Assembly (NCBI GenBank): GCA_964604825.1
Contig: CAZSAL010000019.1
Location: 1 to 42,708, forward strand
Source: CAZSAL01 sp964604825
GTDB taxonomy: Bacteria > Elusimicrobiota > Elusimicrobia > 2-01-FULL-59-12
Length of the DNA: 42,708 nt
Direction of reading: 5' to 3'
Each line of letters opens with the position of its first letter. Positions within the stretch are counted from its first letter, which is position 1. The notes beneath the pieces were generated by a model. It was not told the DNA's origin and did not search any database. It saw nothing but the letters and a program-made list of their open reading frames with translations. Of the stretch, positions 7,499 through 16,376 are shown in pieces. The translations under genes were made by a program, and so were the position numbers.

Positions 7499-8221
7499 CT
7501 ACAGGCCGGCGAAACTTGTCAGCGTGATGTGTTTTTTATCGAGAGAGGAACGTATCGAAGGAGAAATGCAGCCGGCCAGCTCTTTTTCGCGCCAGGGTTC
7601 TCCCCTGCCGGGATGGACCATCAGCTCCGCCGACTTGAATGAAGAATCCGGATCCCAATAGCGGTATCCCGGCAGGCTGGATTCCACCGGTTCCCAGCCG
7701 GCAAAGAATGCGTCTACACAGCGCAAATCAAAGCGATCAACGAGTTCTCGTGTCCAACCTGTTTGAATCCCCGGATAAAGGCCTTCATAGAATTCTTTAA
7801 AATACCTGATTACCTTGATTTTGTATTTTGCGGCGAGGGCGGCAACCGTAGCAAACAATTCCGGGCGCAGATGGGCATGATGATGACTGTCGAGATGCGT
7901 AACCGTCAAACCCGCGTCCAGGACCATCCTGATCTGGCGTTCAGTCTCTTCGGTTATGGCCACAAGCGAGGGCGAGTCCCTGTAACCAAGAAGACGGCCC
8001 GTGCCATGCTGGACACTAAAAAAACGGTCCAGATCCAGATGAAGTCCAATCCCCAGCCGCGGGTGCGATTTCGCCAGATCAACCGCTTCGGAAAAACTTT
8101 CGCGGTCAGTCATTATGCTGGCGCTGGTTATGATGCCTTTTTCATGGCCTTCGATGATGCCCTGGTTGATAAGAGAGGAACGGCCGAAGTCGTCAGCGTT
8201 TACAACCAGTTTTTTGATCAA
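7499..8221 (-). CDS. ChbG/HpnK-type carbohydrate deacetylase (YdjC family)
   Basis: The 240-residue protein begins KLVVNADDFGRSSLINQG, with the metal-binding Asp-Asp of the YdjC family, and carries HLDSHHHAH (metal His residues) and AELMVHPG near the end. Family members remove acetyl groups from chito-oligosaccharides (ChbG) or act in hopanoid or glycolipid maturation (HpnK). The real substrate here cannot be read from sequence. It has no signal peptide, so it is cytoplasmic. It starts at a TTG (8221) and overlaps the end of asd by 29 bases, so the two are co-transcribed. Confidence 0.88.
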   Translation of the reverse strand: MIKKLVVNADDFGRSSLINQGIIEGHEKGIITSASIMTDRESFSEAVDLAKSHPRLGIGLHLDLDRFFSVQHGTGRLLGYRDSPSLVAITEETERQIRMVLDAGLTVTHLDSHHHAHLRPELFATVAALAAKYKIKVIRYFKEFYEGLYPGIQTGWTRELVDRFDLRCVDAFFAGWEPVESSLPGYRYWDPDSSFKSAELMVHPGRGEPWREKELAGCISPSIRSSLDKKHITLTSFAGL

Positions 8222-9248
8222 CGTCCTTACCTATAAGAAGTTCGGCGATCTGCACTCCGTTCAAGGCGGCGCCTTTTAAAAGCTGGTCTCCCGCCACAAA
8301 CATGGCGATGGAACGGCCTGACGGATCGCTTATGTCCTGGCGGATCCGTCCCACAAGCACGTCTCCCTGTCCGGAGGCGTCTACGGGCATGGGAAAGTAA
8401 TTTTTCTCAATATCGTCGACGATTCTGATGCCAGGAGCATTCCCCAGGATTTCCCTGACCTCCTCGGGGCTGATGGGATTTTCGCATTCGAAATTTAGCG
8501 CTTCGGAATGCGCACGAAGGACGGGAACACGCACGCAGGTCGCGGTAATGCGGATGTCCGGGTCGTTAAAAATCTTTCTGGTCTCATTGACCATCTTCGT
8601 TTCTTCCTCGTTATAACCGGTAACCGGGTCCACCCTGGCATTATGGCTGAAAAGGTTAAAGGCATACGGATGAGGCAGCACGGAATGTTTATATTCCCTT
8701 CCCTCAAGGTAGGCCCGGGTAGATTCTTTGAGCTCGTTCATTGCGGCTGCTCCAGCTCCCGAGGCCGCCTGATAAGTGGATGCGATCAGTCTCCTGATGC
8801 GGTTTTTTTTGTGTATGGGCCACAACGGCGTGATGGCGATAATCGTGGAACAATTCGGGTTGGCTATAATCCCTTTATGACCGGCAACGGCCCCAGGATT
8901 GATTTCCGGAATCACCAGAGGGACAGCGGGATCCATGCGGAACGCTGATGAATTATCGATAACGACCGCGCCCGCCTTCACTGCTATCGGGCCGAATTTT
9001 CTGGAAATGCTGCCCCCCGCGGAAAAAAAGGCGATATCAATGTCTTTGAAGCTGTTTTCGGTCAGCTCCTCAACAATCAGGTTCTGTTCTTTGAACCGCA
9101 TCTTCCTGCCATTTGAACGGGCTGAGGCAAGAAGCCGCAGGCCGGATAAAGGCAAATTTCTCTCTTCCAGGCAGCGCAGGAATTCGACTCCTACGGCGCC
9201 TGTTGCGCCGACCACGGCAATGTAATATTTTTCTTTTCCTTTACTCAT
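8193..9248 (-). CDS. asd: aspartate-semialdehyde dehydrogenase
   Basis: It converts aspartyl phosphate to aspartate semialdehyde with NADPH, the step after LysC toward lysine, threonine and methionine. Visible features are the nucleotide loop VVGATGAVGVEF, the active-site Cys in IIANPNCSTI, STYQAASGAG, and the C-terminal RVPVLRAHSEAL with the conserved His. The length (351 residues) is usual. I prefer ATG 9248 (MSKGKEK) to a TTG two codons upstream; neither has a clear ribosome binding site. asd often follows leuB directly, but here the plus-strand envelope cluster lies between them. Confidence 0.96.
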   Translation of the reverse strand: MSKGKEKYYIAVVGATGAVGVEFLRCLEERNLPLSGLRLLASARSNGRKMRFKEQNLIVEELTENSFKDIDIAFFSAGGSISRKFGPIAVKAGAVVIDNSSAFRMDPAVPLVIPEINPGAVAGHKGIIANPNCSTIIAITPLWPIHKKNRIRRLIASTYQAASGAGAAAMNELKESTRAYLEGREYKHSVLPHPYAFNLFSHNARVDPVTGYNEEETKMVNETRKIFNDPDIRITATCVRVPVLRAHSEALNFECENPISPEEVREILGNAPGIRIVDDIEKNYFPMPVDASGQGDVLVGRIRQDISDPSGRSIAMFVAGDQLLKGAALNGVQIAELLIGKDVDQKTGCKR

Positions 9249-9430
9249 ATGCAAACGATTTTAGCAGGTGAACAGTACCCCCCGCAATTTAGCCTTGAAA
9301 ATTATGCCCAATGATGTAATCATCTATGAAGTATTAGATTCAAAAGCTTCAAAGTAGTATTCAGGCAGACCTTATACTTATTACGTAACCTTTATGATGG
9401 ATAGCACGTCTAAAAGGAGGCCGTTGGACC

Positions 9431-9459
9431 TTGACCCATTGCGGAGGCTCTGTTAAACT
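9431..9459 (+). promoter_or_regulatory. candidate sigma70-type promoter of the TPR/ExbB/TonB cluster
   Basis: TTGACC (9431-9436, five of six) and TAAACT (9454-9459, four of six) are separated by exactly 17 bases. They lie 57 bases before the start codon of the TPR gene, in the 268-base divergent gap shared with asd. I see no comparably clear promoter for asd in that gap. Confidence 0.5.
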
Positions 9460-9516
9460 GGAGTTGTGCATTTTGGGCCTTTTTCAAAAATCCACCTCGT
9501 ATAAATTCATATAAAT

Positions 9517-12500
9517 ATGAAAATATCTAATTCTTGCCTATTGCGAAAAATCTGTGCGGTCAGCGCAACGTCTTTTATTCTGTTTCTTACAGGGAAACAA
9601 CTGTTGGAAGCTCAGGATAAAAAAGTTTTTTCTCACGTTGCAGATCTGCGTGCCGGGCACGAAGACGCTCTGCTCGACATTTTCAAACCAATATCCGAAC
9701 AGTTCAGCAGCGAATTCAGGGCCCTGGGAGCCACCTATACTTCCGCGGAAATTCTCTACGAGCAGAAACGCTATGAGGACGCTGCGAGGAACTTCCAGAC
9801 GGTCGTAAACAGAACCCGCAAGGACAATTATCTTCCCCTGGCCGCGCAGCTCCGGCTTTCACAAAGCCTTCTGGCCATGGGTTCCTATGACAGCGCGGCA
9901 AAATACGCCAGAGAAGTTGCCACAGCAAAAAACAGGTTCCTCATCCCGGAAGGATGGTTTACGCTCACGCGAACTTTTCTGGCCAACGGCAAGCTGGATA
10001 AGGCCGACGAAACTTTCCGCAACATGCTGGCCTCCAACCCCAATTATGAATTCCTTCTGAAAGCCGATTTGCTGTCAGGCCTCATTGCTTTTCAAAGAGG
10101 CCAGTTTCCCGAGGCTCTCAGTCACTTCCAGCGCCATCCGGATGACATTCCTTCCTTATATTATTCGATAGCCTGTTTTACCCAGGAAAAAGACATAGCC
10201 AAAGCAGTTTCGTCTTATCAGAACCTGCTTGCCCTGGCCAAAAAGGGCATGTGGGTGGATCGCGCCCGCGTATTGATAGGAGAAGCTATTTATCAGACGC
10301 ACGACTATGACCTGGCCATGACCTTCTTCGGGCCGGTCAGCCGCCGGGACGCTCCCGGCGACCTGCGTAGCCTTTCTCTTTACCGGCTCGCATGCATCGA
10401 CTTCCAGAAAAAGAACTATACCCGCTGCGAATTAACGCTGCAGAATTTACTTAAGGAATATGAAAATAATCCGCTGAAAACAGACTGGCTTTATCTTTTG
10501 GCAACGATCCCCATTTACGAGCGCGACTGGAACCGCACGCTCCGTGACGAGGGGCGTTATACGGCAGGCGGTCATGGCGTGGTGCCAGCGCCGCGGTCGA
10601 TTCCACCCGATCAGCTGCGCCCGGAGGGAGAATTCCGCTCGATCTGGGCGAATATGGCGCTCGGCAACTACCACGAGGTGGTCAAGCTTACCGACAAATT
10701 TTTCCACAAGTATCCTAAAAACCAGCTGACCGGATACGTTCTTCTGCTGCAGGGCGTGGCCTACGATCAGATGAGCAACATGGATAAAGCGCTCGACAGC
10801 TACCAAACGCTGGTTGATCTTTTTCCCCAGAGCCCGGCTGCAGGCAAAGCCGTTTACCTTATGACGCTGAGCATGCACCGCGCCAACGAATCCTCACGAA
10901 TAGTAAGCGCTCTTAATCACATGAACGAAACTCTCCAGAGGGCTCAGGATCTCAGTAACGATCCCTGGCGCGCCAACACGCTGTTCTGGATCGCGGAAGG
11001 ATACTATTCCATCCAGGATTTTGCCATGGCCGAACAGACTTATCAGAAGTTTGTCGACCTGGCGCCGAATAATTCTTTGATCCCTTACGCCCTGCAGGGG
11101 CTGGCAGCCAGCCTCGCGGCGCAGGGAGGGAGCAAAGTCGACCAGGCGAAAGTATTTGAAACCCAGGCGATGAACCGCGCGCAGGAGCTTAACGTCTCCA
11201 CCGTAAATTCCGACGCCAAGTTCCAGCTCGGCAAGATAATGTTCGACCAGAAAAATTTCGAGGGAGCCCTTTCCCAGTTCGACGCATATGTTCATGAATC
11301 AACGAACACCGTTCGCGTTGCCGAAGCGCTTTACGATTCCGGCCTGTCGCTTTATAACCAGCAGTATTACACCGAGGCCTTGAGCCGATGGAAACAGGTC
11401 ATCGAACAATATCGCTATTCAACCCTGCGCCCCCAGGCCTATCTGCAAACGGGCCGCACCCAATTCGGCCTGGGGCATTTTGAACAGGCTATCGCCGCGT
11501 ATCAGGCCCTGGCGGCCAATTATCCTGACAGTCCGGAAGCCCAGGAAGCGCAGTTTCAAATCGTGCAGTGCTATTACAACAAGGGTGATATTCGAGGCGC
11601 CTATCAGCAGTTCGTGTCCTTCAAGACCGCCTATCCCTCGGACGACCGGGTGAAAGGCATTGCCGAAATGCTCCTCAGCGCTTATCAGAACCAGGGAGCA
11701 GGGAACCTGCATTCAACGGAACTCAGCGAGATCATGCGCTATGCCCAGGGATCCACTACCGCGGCATCGATCCTCTGGGAACGCGGCGCAAGCCTGTTCA
11801 ACAAGAAGGATTACGTGTCTGCGCAGAAATATTTCCAGCGGATAATGCTGTCCTATCCCAACGACGAGTACGCCTCTCAGGCATATTTCTATAACGCCGA
11901 ATGCTATTTCTTTGTGAATAACATGGAAGAGGCCGCATCCGCATACAAGAGCTTCTACATCAATTATCCCAACGACAAGATGGTGCCGCAGGCCATGTTC
12001 CAGGTCGGCGTCTGCTTTTTCAACAAAAAGGACTACGACAAATCCGCCGATGCATTTAACGAATTCTTGAAACGATACCAGCAGCATCCGCTGGCCAAGG
12101 ACGCGGCCATCAATGTGGCGCTCTGCTACAAGAAAGCGTTCAAGCTGGACGACGCCATCCATGCCTATCAGAATTACCTGCTGCTGTTTCCCAACGATCC
12201 CAAAACCGCTTTTGTCCAGCTGCAGGTAGGAAACCTGCATGCGGAGAAAGGCAACTTCCCGCAGGCAATAAATGATTTTGAAATGATTCCCCAGGGGACT
12301 GCGGAGCGCACCGAAGGGCAGTACCATATCGGCGAAGCTTATGTGAATCTGCATAAGCCAGCCGCCGCCCAGGATGCCTACCGCGCCCTTCTGTCCATGG
12401 GACCGCCTGAAAATGATTTCCGTATAGCCGGGCTCCTGGAACTGGCAAAAATGCTGGAAGCGGGAGGCAACAACCAGTCTCTAGGCCAAATCTATCGCGA

Positions 12501-12576
12501 CATCGCTTCCAACAGCCATAACCAGGATATTGTTTTGCTCGCTCAAGAAAAACTAAAGGAACTGGGAGGACAATAG
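9517..12576 (+). CDS. large exported TPR-repeat protein of a Tol/Ton-like system
   Basis: The 1019-residue protein has an N-terminal signal sequence (basic start, then VSATSFILFLTG, processing around residues 30-33) and many TPR units throughout. Examples are AEILYEQKRYEDAARNF, AEQTYQKFVDLAPN, ASQAYFYNAECYFF and ALCYKKAFKLDDAIHAY. Spacings and YPND/FPND turns resemble the outer-membrane-associated YbgF/CpoB and BamD-like TPR families. I see no lipobox Cys, so it is probably periplasmic. It is the first gene of the cluster, four bases before exbB/tolQ, and may act as a periplasmic scaffold. No clear Shine-Dalgarno sequence precedes the ATG. Confidence 0.86.
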   Translation: MKISNSCLLRKICAVSATSFILFLTGKQLLEAQDKKVFSHVADLRAGHEDALLDIFKPISEQFSSEFRALGATYTSAEILYEQKRYEDAARNFQTVVNRTRKDNYLPLAAQLRLSQSLLAMGSYDSAAKYAREVATAKNRFLIPEGWFTLTRTFLANGKLDKADETFRNMLASNPNYEFLLKADLLSGLIAFQRGQFPEALSHFQRHPDDIPSLYYSIACFTQEKDIAKAVSSYQNLLALAKKGMWVDRARVLIGEAIYQTHDYDLAMTFFGPVSRRDAPGDLRSLSLYRLACIDFQKKNYTRCELTLQNLLKEYENNPLKTDWLYLLATIPIYERDWNRTLRDEGRYTAGGHGVVPAPRSIPPDQLRPEGEFRSIWANMALGNYHEVVKLTDKFFHKYPKNQLTGYVLLLQGVAYDQMSNMDKALDSYQTLVDLFPQSPAAGKAVYLMTLSMHRANESSRIVSALNHMNETLQRAQDLSNDPWRANTLFWIAEGYYSIQDFAMAEQTYQKFVDLAPNNSLIPYALQGLAASLAAQGGSKVDQAKVFETQAMNRAQELNVSTVNSDAKFQLGKIMFDQKNFEGALSQFDAYVHESTNTVRVAEALYDSGLSLYNQQYYTEALSRWKQVIEQYRYSTLRPQAYLQTGRTQFGLGHFEQAIAAYQALAANYPDSPEAQEAQFQIVQCYYNKGDIRGAYQQFVSFKTAYPSDDRVKGIAEMLLSAYQNQGAGNLHSTELSEIMRYAQGSTTAASILWERGASLFNKKDYVSAQKYFQRIMLSYPNDEYASQAYFYNAECYFFVNNMEEAASAYKSFYINYPNDKMVPQAMFQVGVCFFNKKDYDKSADAFNEFLKRYQQHPLAKDAAINVALCYKKAFKLDDAIHAYQNYLLLFPNDPKTAFVQLQVGNLHAEKGNFPQAINDFEMIPQGTAERTEGQYHIGEAYVNLHKPAAAQDAYRALLSMGPPENDFRIAGLLELAKMLEAGGNNQSLGQIYRDIASNSHNQDIVLLAQEKLKELGGQ

Positions 12577-12580
12577 TTTC

Positions 12581-13213
12581 ATGGAAAATATGACGTTAAT
12601 GTCGTTGCTCAAAGTCAGCATGGTTATTCCTGTGCTGATGTTTTGTTCTGTTGTACTCGTGGCCTATGCCTTCGAGCGATTTATTGCCTTCATCCGCATC
12701 GGCCGCCTGGACGTGGGTACAGCCGAGCGTATCAAGCAATGCATTCGTCAGGGACAGATCAAAGAGGCCATAGGTATCTGCGGCAAGCATCAGAATTTTA
12801 TTACCCACTCGCTTGAAGTCGCCCTGAACGCAGCGAGTTTCCCGCGCGAAGAAATGGAGAGCGTTTTTGCCCTGTACAGGATGAAACTTCAGGGGCTTCT
12901 GGGAAAGCACCTGGGGATCTTTGGAACGCTGAGTTTTATCGCGCCCCTCCTGGGACTTCTGGGAACTGTTCTCGGCGTTATTCGCGCATTCCGAGACCTT
13001 GCCCTGTCCGGCTCCGGAGGACCGACTATTGTCGCAGCCGGCATAGCCGAAGCTTTGATCGCTACCGCATGCGGAATTGGAGTGGCGGTCTCATCGGCCA
13101 TTCTCTACAACTATTTTACGACCCGGGTAAAAACGATCGTTCAGCAGTTCGATCTGCTCAGCCAGGAAGTCGCAATCCTTGTTTACACGGGACAGGGAGC
13201 CCATAAACCTTGA
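12581..13213 (+). CDS. ExbB/TolQ/MotA-family proton channel subunit
   Basis: The 210-residue protein has three membrane helices: residues about 8-30, then two in the conserved core (GTLSFIAPLLGLLGTVLGVIRAF and IAEALIATACGIGVAVSSAI). This is the typical MotA/TolQ/ExbB domain that couples proton flow across the inner membrane to work in the envelope. GGGAGG overlaps the end of the TPR gene about 11 bases upstream; a second ATG three codons later is possible. It overlaps the following exbD-type gene by TTGA. Confidence 0.94.
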   Translation: MENMTLMSLLKVSMVIPVLMFCSVVLVAYAFERFIAFIRIGRLDVGTAERIKQCIRQGQIKEAIGICGKHQNFITHSLEVALNAASFPREEMESVFALYRMKLQGLLGKHLGIFGTLSFIAPLLGLLGTVLGVIRAFRDLALSGSGGPTIVAAGIAEALIATACGIGVAVSSAILYNYFTTRVKTIVQQFDLLSQEVAILVYTGQGAHKP

Positions 13214-13629
13214 GCCACGGCCCGCAAGCATCAGACGAAGAGACGCTTTCGGAAGTTAACGTTATTCCCCTGGCGGATTTATCGCTGGTGCTTTTGATTA
13301 TCCTGATGGTCCTCTCGCCCATGATCATGCAATCCATGATCAAGGTGCAGTCTTCGCGGGCCAGCGCGGTGAAATCACTCGCTCAAAAACCGCCCGAGCC
13401 GCCTTTAATACTCGCGCTCACCAAAGACGGGATCAAGCTTAACACCGTGGCGGTAACATCTGACCTTGACCTTGTCAGCCGCCTGAGTCAGGCGCTGGGC
13501 CAGCGCCAGGACAAAACCGTTTTGATGACCACCGATCCGGTGGTGCCGCATGGACGTTTCGTAGCCGTGCTCGATCTTTTAAAGCAGCAGGGAGCGGAAA
13601 AAATCGCACTTCTGCATAAGGCCCCATAA
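13210..13629 (+). CDS. ExbD/TolR-family protein, first copy
   Basis: The 139-residue protein has one N-terminal membrane helix with the family pattern VNVIPLADLSLVLLIILMVL. The membrane-embedded Asp, needed for proton coupling in the family, is present. The C-terminal part is a small periplasmic domain. It starts at TTG 13210, whose bases overlap the stop of the channel gene (TTGA). A Pro/Lys-rich patch (SLAQKPPEPP) follows the helix. It differs from the second ExbD, so it is not a recent duplicate. Confidence 0.92.
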   Translation: MSHGPQASDEETLSEVNVIPLADLSLVLLIILMVLSPMIMQSMIKVQSSRASAVKSLAQKPPEPPLILALTKDGIKLNTVAVTSDLDLVSRLSQALGQRQDKTVLMTTDPVVPHGRFVAVLDLLKQQGAEKIALLHKAP

Positions 13630-14045
13630 TGAAAGCTAAACCGCAAGCGGAAGACCTGACTCCGCTGGCCGGGGTCAACATCATCCCGGTCATCGACGTG
13701 TCGCTGGTGCTTTTGATCATCCTTCTGGCCACCTCGCCGATTTTGAACCTGCCGGGATTCGCCGTTAAGCTTCCCAAAGCGGTCACGGCCGAGTCCAAGG
13801 AGCGCAACATCAGCATCAGCCTGTCGCTCAAAGGCGAATTGGGAGTGAACGAAGAAAGCGTCAACTGGGATACGCTGGGATCGAACCTGAAGAAAAAGCT
13901 GCGGGAAAAAAGAGATGTGCTGGTAATTATTCGCGCCGATGAAGGCGTCGCTTACGGAGATGTGGAACGCATCATGGATATAGCCAAACAGGAAGGCGCG
14001 CTGCGCATAGCGATCGCCACTCAACAGGAGCAGGATAAGAAATGA
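13629..14045 (+). CDS. ExbD/TolR-family protein, second copy
   Basis: The 138-residue protein has the helix signature GVNIIPVIDVSLVLLIILLA with its conserved Asp, then LPKAVTAESKERNISISLS and a periplasmic domain ending DVERIMDIAKQEGALRIAIAT. It shares the last base of the first ExbD stop codon with its own ATG (TAATG), so translation is coupled. Two different ExbD proteins next to one ExbB suggest a mixed complex, as reported for some TonB and gliding systems. Confidence 0.93.
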   Translation: MKAKPQAEDLTPLAGVNIIPVIDVSLVLLIILLATSPILNLPGFAVKLPKAVTAESKERNISISLSLKGELGVNEESVNWDTLGSNLKKKLREKRDVLVIIRADEGVAYGDVERIMDIAKQEGALRIAIATQQEQDKK

Positions 14046-14102
14046 TCCCAGCACCTGCTTACACGCCAAAGGCAGGTTGGGATCCCAAGCAGGTGATGGG
14101 AT
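14045..14102 (+). promoter_or_regulatory. competing hairpins over the tonB-like start, candidate translational switch
   Basis: The left arm (14045-14060) pairs with 14087-14102 along 16 positions with one mismatch, and that right arm contains the AGGTG ribosome binding site and the first two bases of ATG 14101. A second copy of the right-arm sequence (14072-14084) can pair with the same left arm through a two-base bulge and would leave the start free. The left arm begins at the last base of the second ExbD stop, so a terminating ribosome would cover it. The pairings are read directly; the switching role is inference. Confidence 0.5.
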
Positions 14103-15351
14103 GATGCAGGGCATGGAATTTTCTCTGGAATCAACCCGGCTTAACGAGACCGTCTGTCTTATGCTCGCCGCCGGGCTGCACGTTATGATGATTTTCTGGA
14201 ATCCAGTGGTTTTAAAAAGCAACTGGCATCCACCGCATGATTTCGTTACGGTGGATGTCGTGGATCAAACCCCTGCAGCCGAAGTTCCTGCGCCCCCTGC
14301 AAAAATGTCTCTCATGGATACCCTTAAGGACATGATGAACACTTCCAAGCAAAGCATTGCGCATATGGCTCCAGTGGCAATAATCAAGCAGGTGATGCCT
14401 TTTTCCCATGCGCCTCTTCTGAAAGAAGCGTCGCGCCCCCGGTTTATCCCCACCGTTTCGCCCCTGACTTCGCAATCGGATCAGCTTGCAACGACGTCGC
14501 CAGAACAGATTGCCATGCAGTCGCGGCAAAATACGACTATCGCAGGCCAGCCTCAGCTGAAAGCCAAAAACTACAGCGGCGTACGGGCTTCGGACCTGCC
14601 GTTCCAGCTTTCCAACAGCGCCGATCAGTCTCTTGCAGGGAGCGCTGCCTCTATACCGATCGCCCTAGGCAATAATTCAGCCAAAAGCACTCTGGGTTAC
14701 GTCGCTCCTGTTTTAAAAGATACGGGGAAGCACGGGCCCTCCCTGCGTGACCTTGGCGCCCGCAGCCAGACCGGAGAGATGGCCGCGCTTTCCGGCAGCG
14801 CCGCCCAATCCGCGCAGATTGCGCTTGCCGGTACAGGCACGAGCGCACAGGCCCCGATAAATTCCGCTCCATCGTTACAGCAGCGGCAGGGAGGAGGCGG
14901 CAGCTTCGTCAACACCGCCCTGCTCGGGAACCGGTCCGGCGGATCGGCTTACTCCGCTCCGCTCAACACGCTGCCTTCCCAAGCCGCTGGCGCAAATAAC
15001 GCTCCCATCCTGCAGAATACTGCGCGGCAGAATCAGCAGGCTGCGGCCAAAAAGGCCTTTGATATCAGCGGCCCGCTGCATGACCGCCCGATAGTTCATA
15101 AGGAGATTCCCGTTTATCCTTCATGGGCGGAAGAGCAGGGGATTGTGGGAACGGTATCTTATTATTTTACGGTTACGTCTGAGGGCACGGTGAGGCAGGA
15201 CATTACCCTAAAGCAGACTACCGGATATCCTGAACTGGACAAACTGGCTCTCGATTCCTTGAGAAGATGGAAATTTCAGCCCCTGCCTGAAGGTACGGAA
15301 AGTTCCGGTCAATGGGGTATCATTACGTTTAATTTTGCTTTGACTTCGTAG
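14101..15351 (+). CDS. TonB-like energy transducer
   Basis: This protein of 416 residues from ATG 14101 has an N-terminal membrane anchor (ETVCLMLAAGLHVMMIFW), a long Ser/Ala/Gln/Asn-rich periplasmic linker in place of the usual Pro-Lys linker, and a C-terminal TonB domain. That domain shows VYPSWAEEQGIVGTVSYYF, DGTV-like SEGTVRQ, GYPELDKLALDSL and RRWKFQPLP. I choose ATG 14101 because AGGTGA lies just upstream; a TTG at 14077 in the same frame is less likely. It probably transmits energy from the ExbB/ExbD complex to an outer-membrane partner. No TonB-dependent receptor is in the window. Confidence 0.87.
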   Translation: MMQGMEFSLESTRLNETVCLMLAAGLHVMMIFWNPVVLKSNWHPPHDFVTVDVVDQTPAAEVPAPPAKMSLMDTLKDMMNTSKQSIAHMAPVAIIKQVMPFSHAPLLKEASRPRFIPTVSPLTSQSDQLATTSPEQIAMQSRQNTTIAGQPQLKAKNYSGVRASDLPFQLSNSADQSLAGSAASIPIALGNNSAKSTLGYVAPVLKDTGKHGPSLRDLGARSQTGEMAALSGSAAQSAQIALAGTGTSAQAPINSAPSLQQRQGGGGSFVNTALLGNRSGGSAYSAPLNTLPSQAAGANNAPILQNTARQNQQAAAKKAFDISGPLHDRPIVHKEIPVYPSWAEEQGIVGTVSYYFTVTSEGTVRQDITLKQTTGYPELDKLALDSLRRWKFQPLPEGTESSGQWGIITFNFALTS

Positions 15352-15359
15352 GAGGTTGT

Positions 15360-16376
15360 ATGAACGTTCGAGCTCATTCATTTTACAGATTACTTTCGGC
15401 AAGCCTTATGCTGGCTGTCCTTCATTCGGCGGCATGGACGCAGCCTACCGCCGCGACCGGTGCGCAGAATGCTGCCGGTTTAAATACCGGAGCGGTTTCT
15501 CCCGGTATTGAAACTCCCGCAGTAGGCGCGAAAGCCGCAGCAACTGGAACGCAGTCCAAGGAAGCGGAAATGAACGTCACCATTCAGGGACAGTCCCAGC
15601 AGAAGCTCACTGTAAACAAATTCGATCCGCCCGCCGCCTTTGCGCTGGAAGACATTCAGAATTTCCCTGAGGAGCGCCTTCAGCCCGTGCTCAACAATCC
15701 CATTACTTTTGAAGAAGGTAAGGATTTCTCGGTAATGATGGATTTTCAGGAAGACCAGTTTGTCCATCCCTGGCTGCCGGAAATCGCTCAGGCGCCTTTC
15801 CTGCGCATGAAAACGCCTGCGACGGAAAAAACGCAATCATGGACGTTTACGGTCATTGATCAGGCCGGCGCGACGATTTCAAAACAGGAAGGGCACGGAG
15901 TTCCGCCGAATGTCCTTTTATGGAACGGTGACGATTCCCAAAGGGACCATGCGGCAGTCGACACTGTCTACATTCCTCAACTGATGACTGTGGACAAGGA
16001 AGGATACCACCACACCTTTATGGGACAGCCGGTGCAGTTTTCAACGCTGATTTACAAAAACGGCTCGCATCAGATCCTGGAATTGTCCTCCAAACGGCTT
16101 TTCCATGAAAACAAGCCGGAGTTTTCCAAGGAGGCTCCTTCTTTGCTGGAGAAAGTCTGCGATATCCTGCGCCAGGACGGACATACGCCTTTAGCCGTTC
16201 TCATGTTTGGCAATGACGATTCTTTGGCTAAATCCCGCCAGGATACGCTCACAAAATATTTTCAGACGAAACTGGTTTTATCTAACAGCGATATGCTTTC
16301 CGGAGCAATCAGCTCCTCCCAAAAGCGCGGGGAAGCGGTTGCCATAATGACCAATGCAGGAGGATCAGGCCTATGA
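15360..16376 (+). CDS. exported protein with FlgD-like and degenerate OmpA-like domains
   Basis: The 338-residue protein has a signal peptide (LLSASLMLAVLHSAAWTQP). A middle part resembles a FlgD-type Ig domain (WTFTVIDQAGATISKQEGHG, then NVLLWNGDD). A C-terminal region looks like a worn OmpA peptidoglycan-binding domain: KRLFHENKPEFSKEAPSLLEKV, later SRQDTLTKYF, without the GHTD motif. The domain guesses are weak. GGAGG overlaps the tonB-like stop codon and gives a strong ribosome binding site, so it is co-translated with the Ton-like genes. I infer a periplasmic or outer-membrane partner of that system. Confidence 0.72.
   Translation: MNVRAHSFYRLLSASLMLAVLHSAAWTQPTAATGAQNAAGLNTGAVSPGIETPAVGAKAAATGTQSKEAEMNVTIQGQSQQKLTVNKFDPPAAFALEDIQNFPEERLQPVLNNPITFEEGKDFSVMMDFQEDQFVHPWLPEIAQAPFLRMKTPATEKTQSWTFTVIDQAGATISKQEGHGVPPNVLLWNGDDSQRDHAAVDTVYIPQLMTVDKEGYHHTFMGQPVQFSTLIYKNGSHQILELSSKRLFHENKPEFSKEAPSLLEKVCDILRQDGHTPLAVLMFGNDDSLAKSRQDTLTKYFQTKLVLSNSDMLSGAISSSQKRGEAVAIMTNAGGSGL

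Noticed and set aside
9424..9456. Ten-codon frame starting TTG after AAAAGGAGG, upstream of the TPR gene
   Set aside because: The spacing of three bases is too short, the frame overlaps the candidate promoter, and it has no leader-peptide pattern such as repeated codons.
11713..12354. 213-codon open frame opposite the TPR gene
   Set aside because: The sense strand carries continuous TPR repeats; the antisense frame is a product of repeated codon use.
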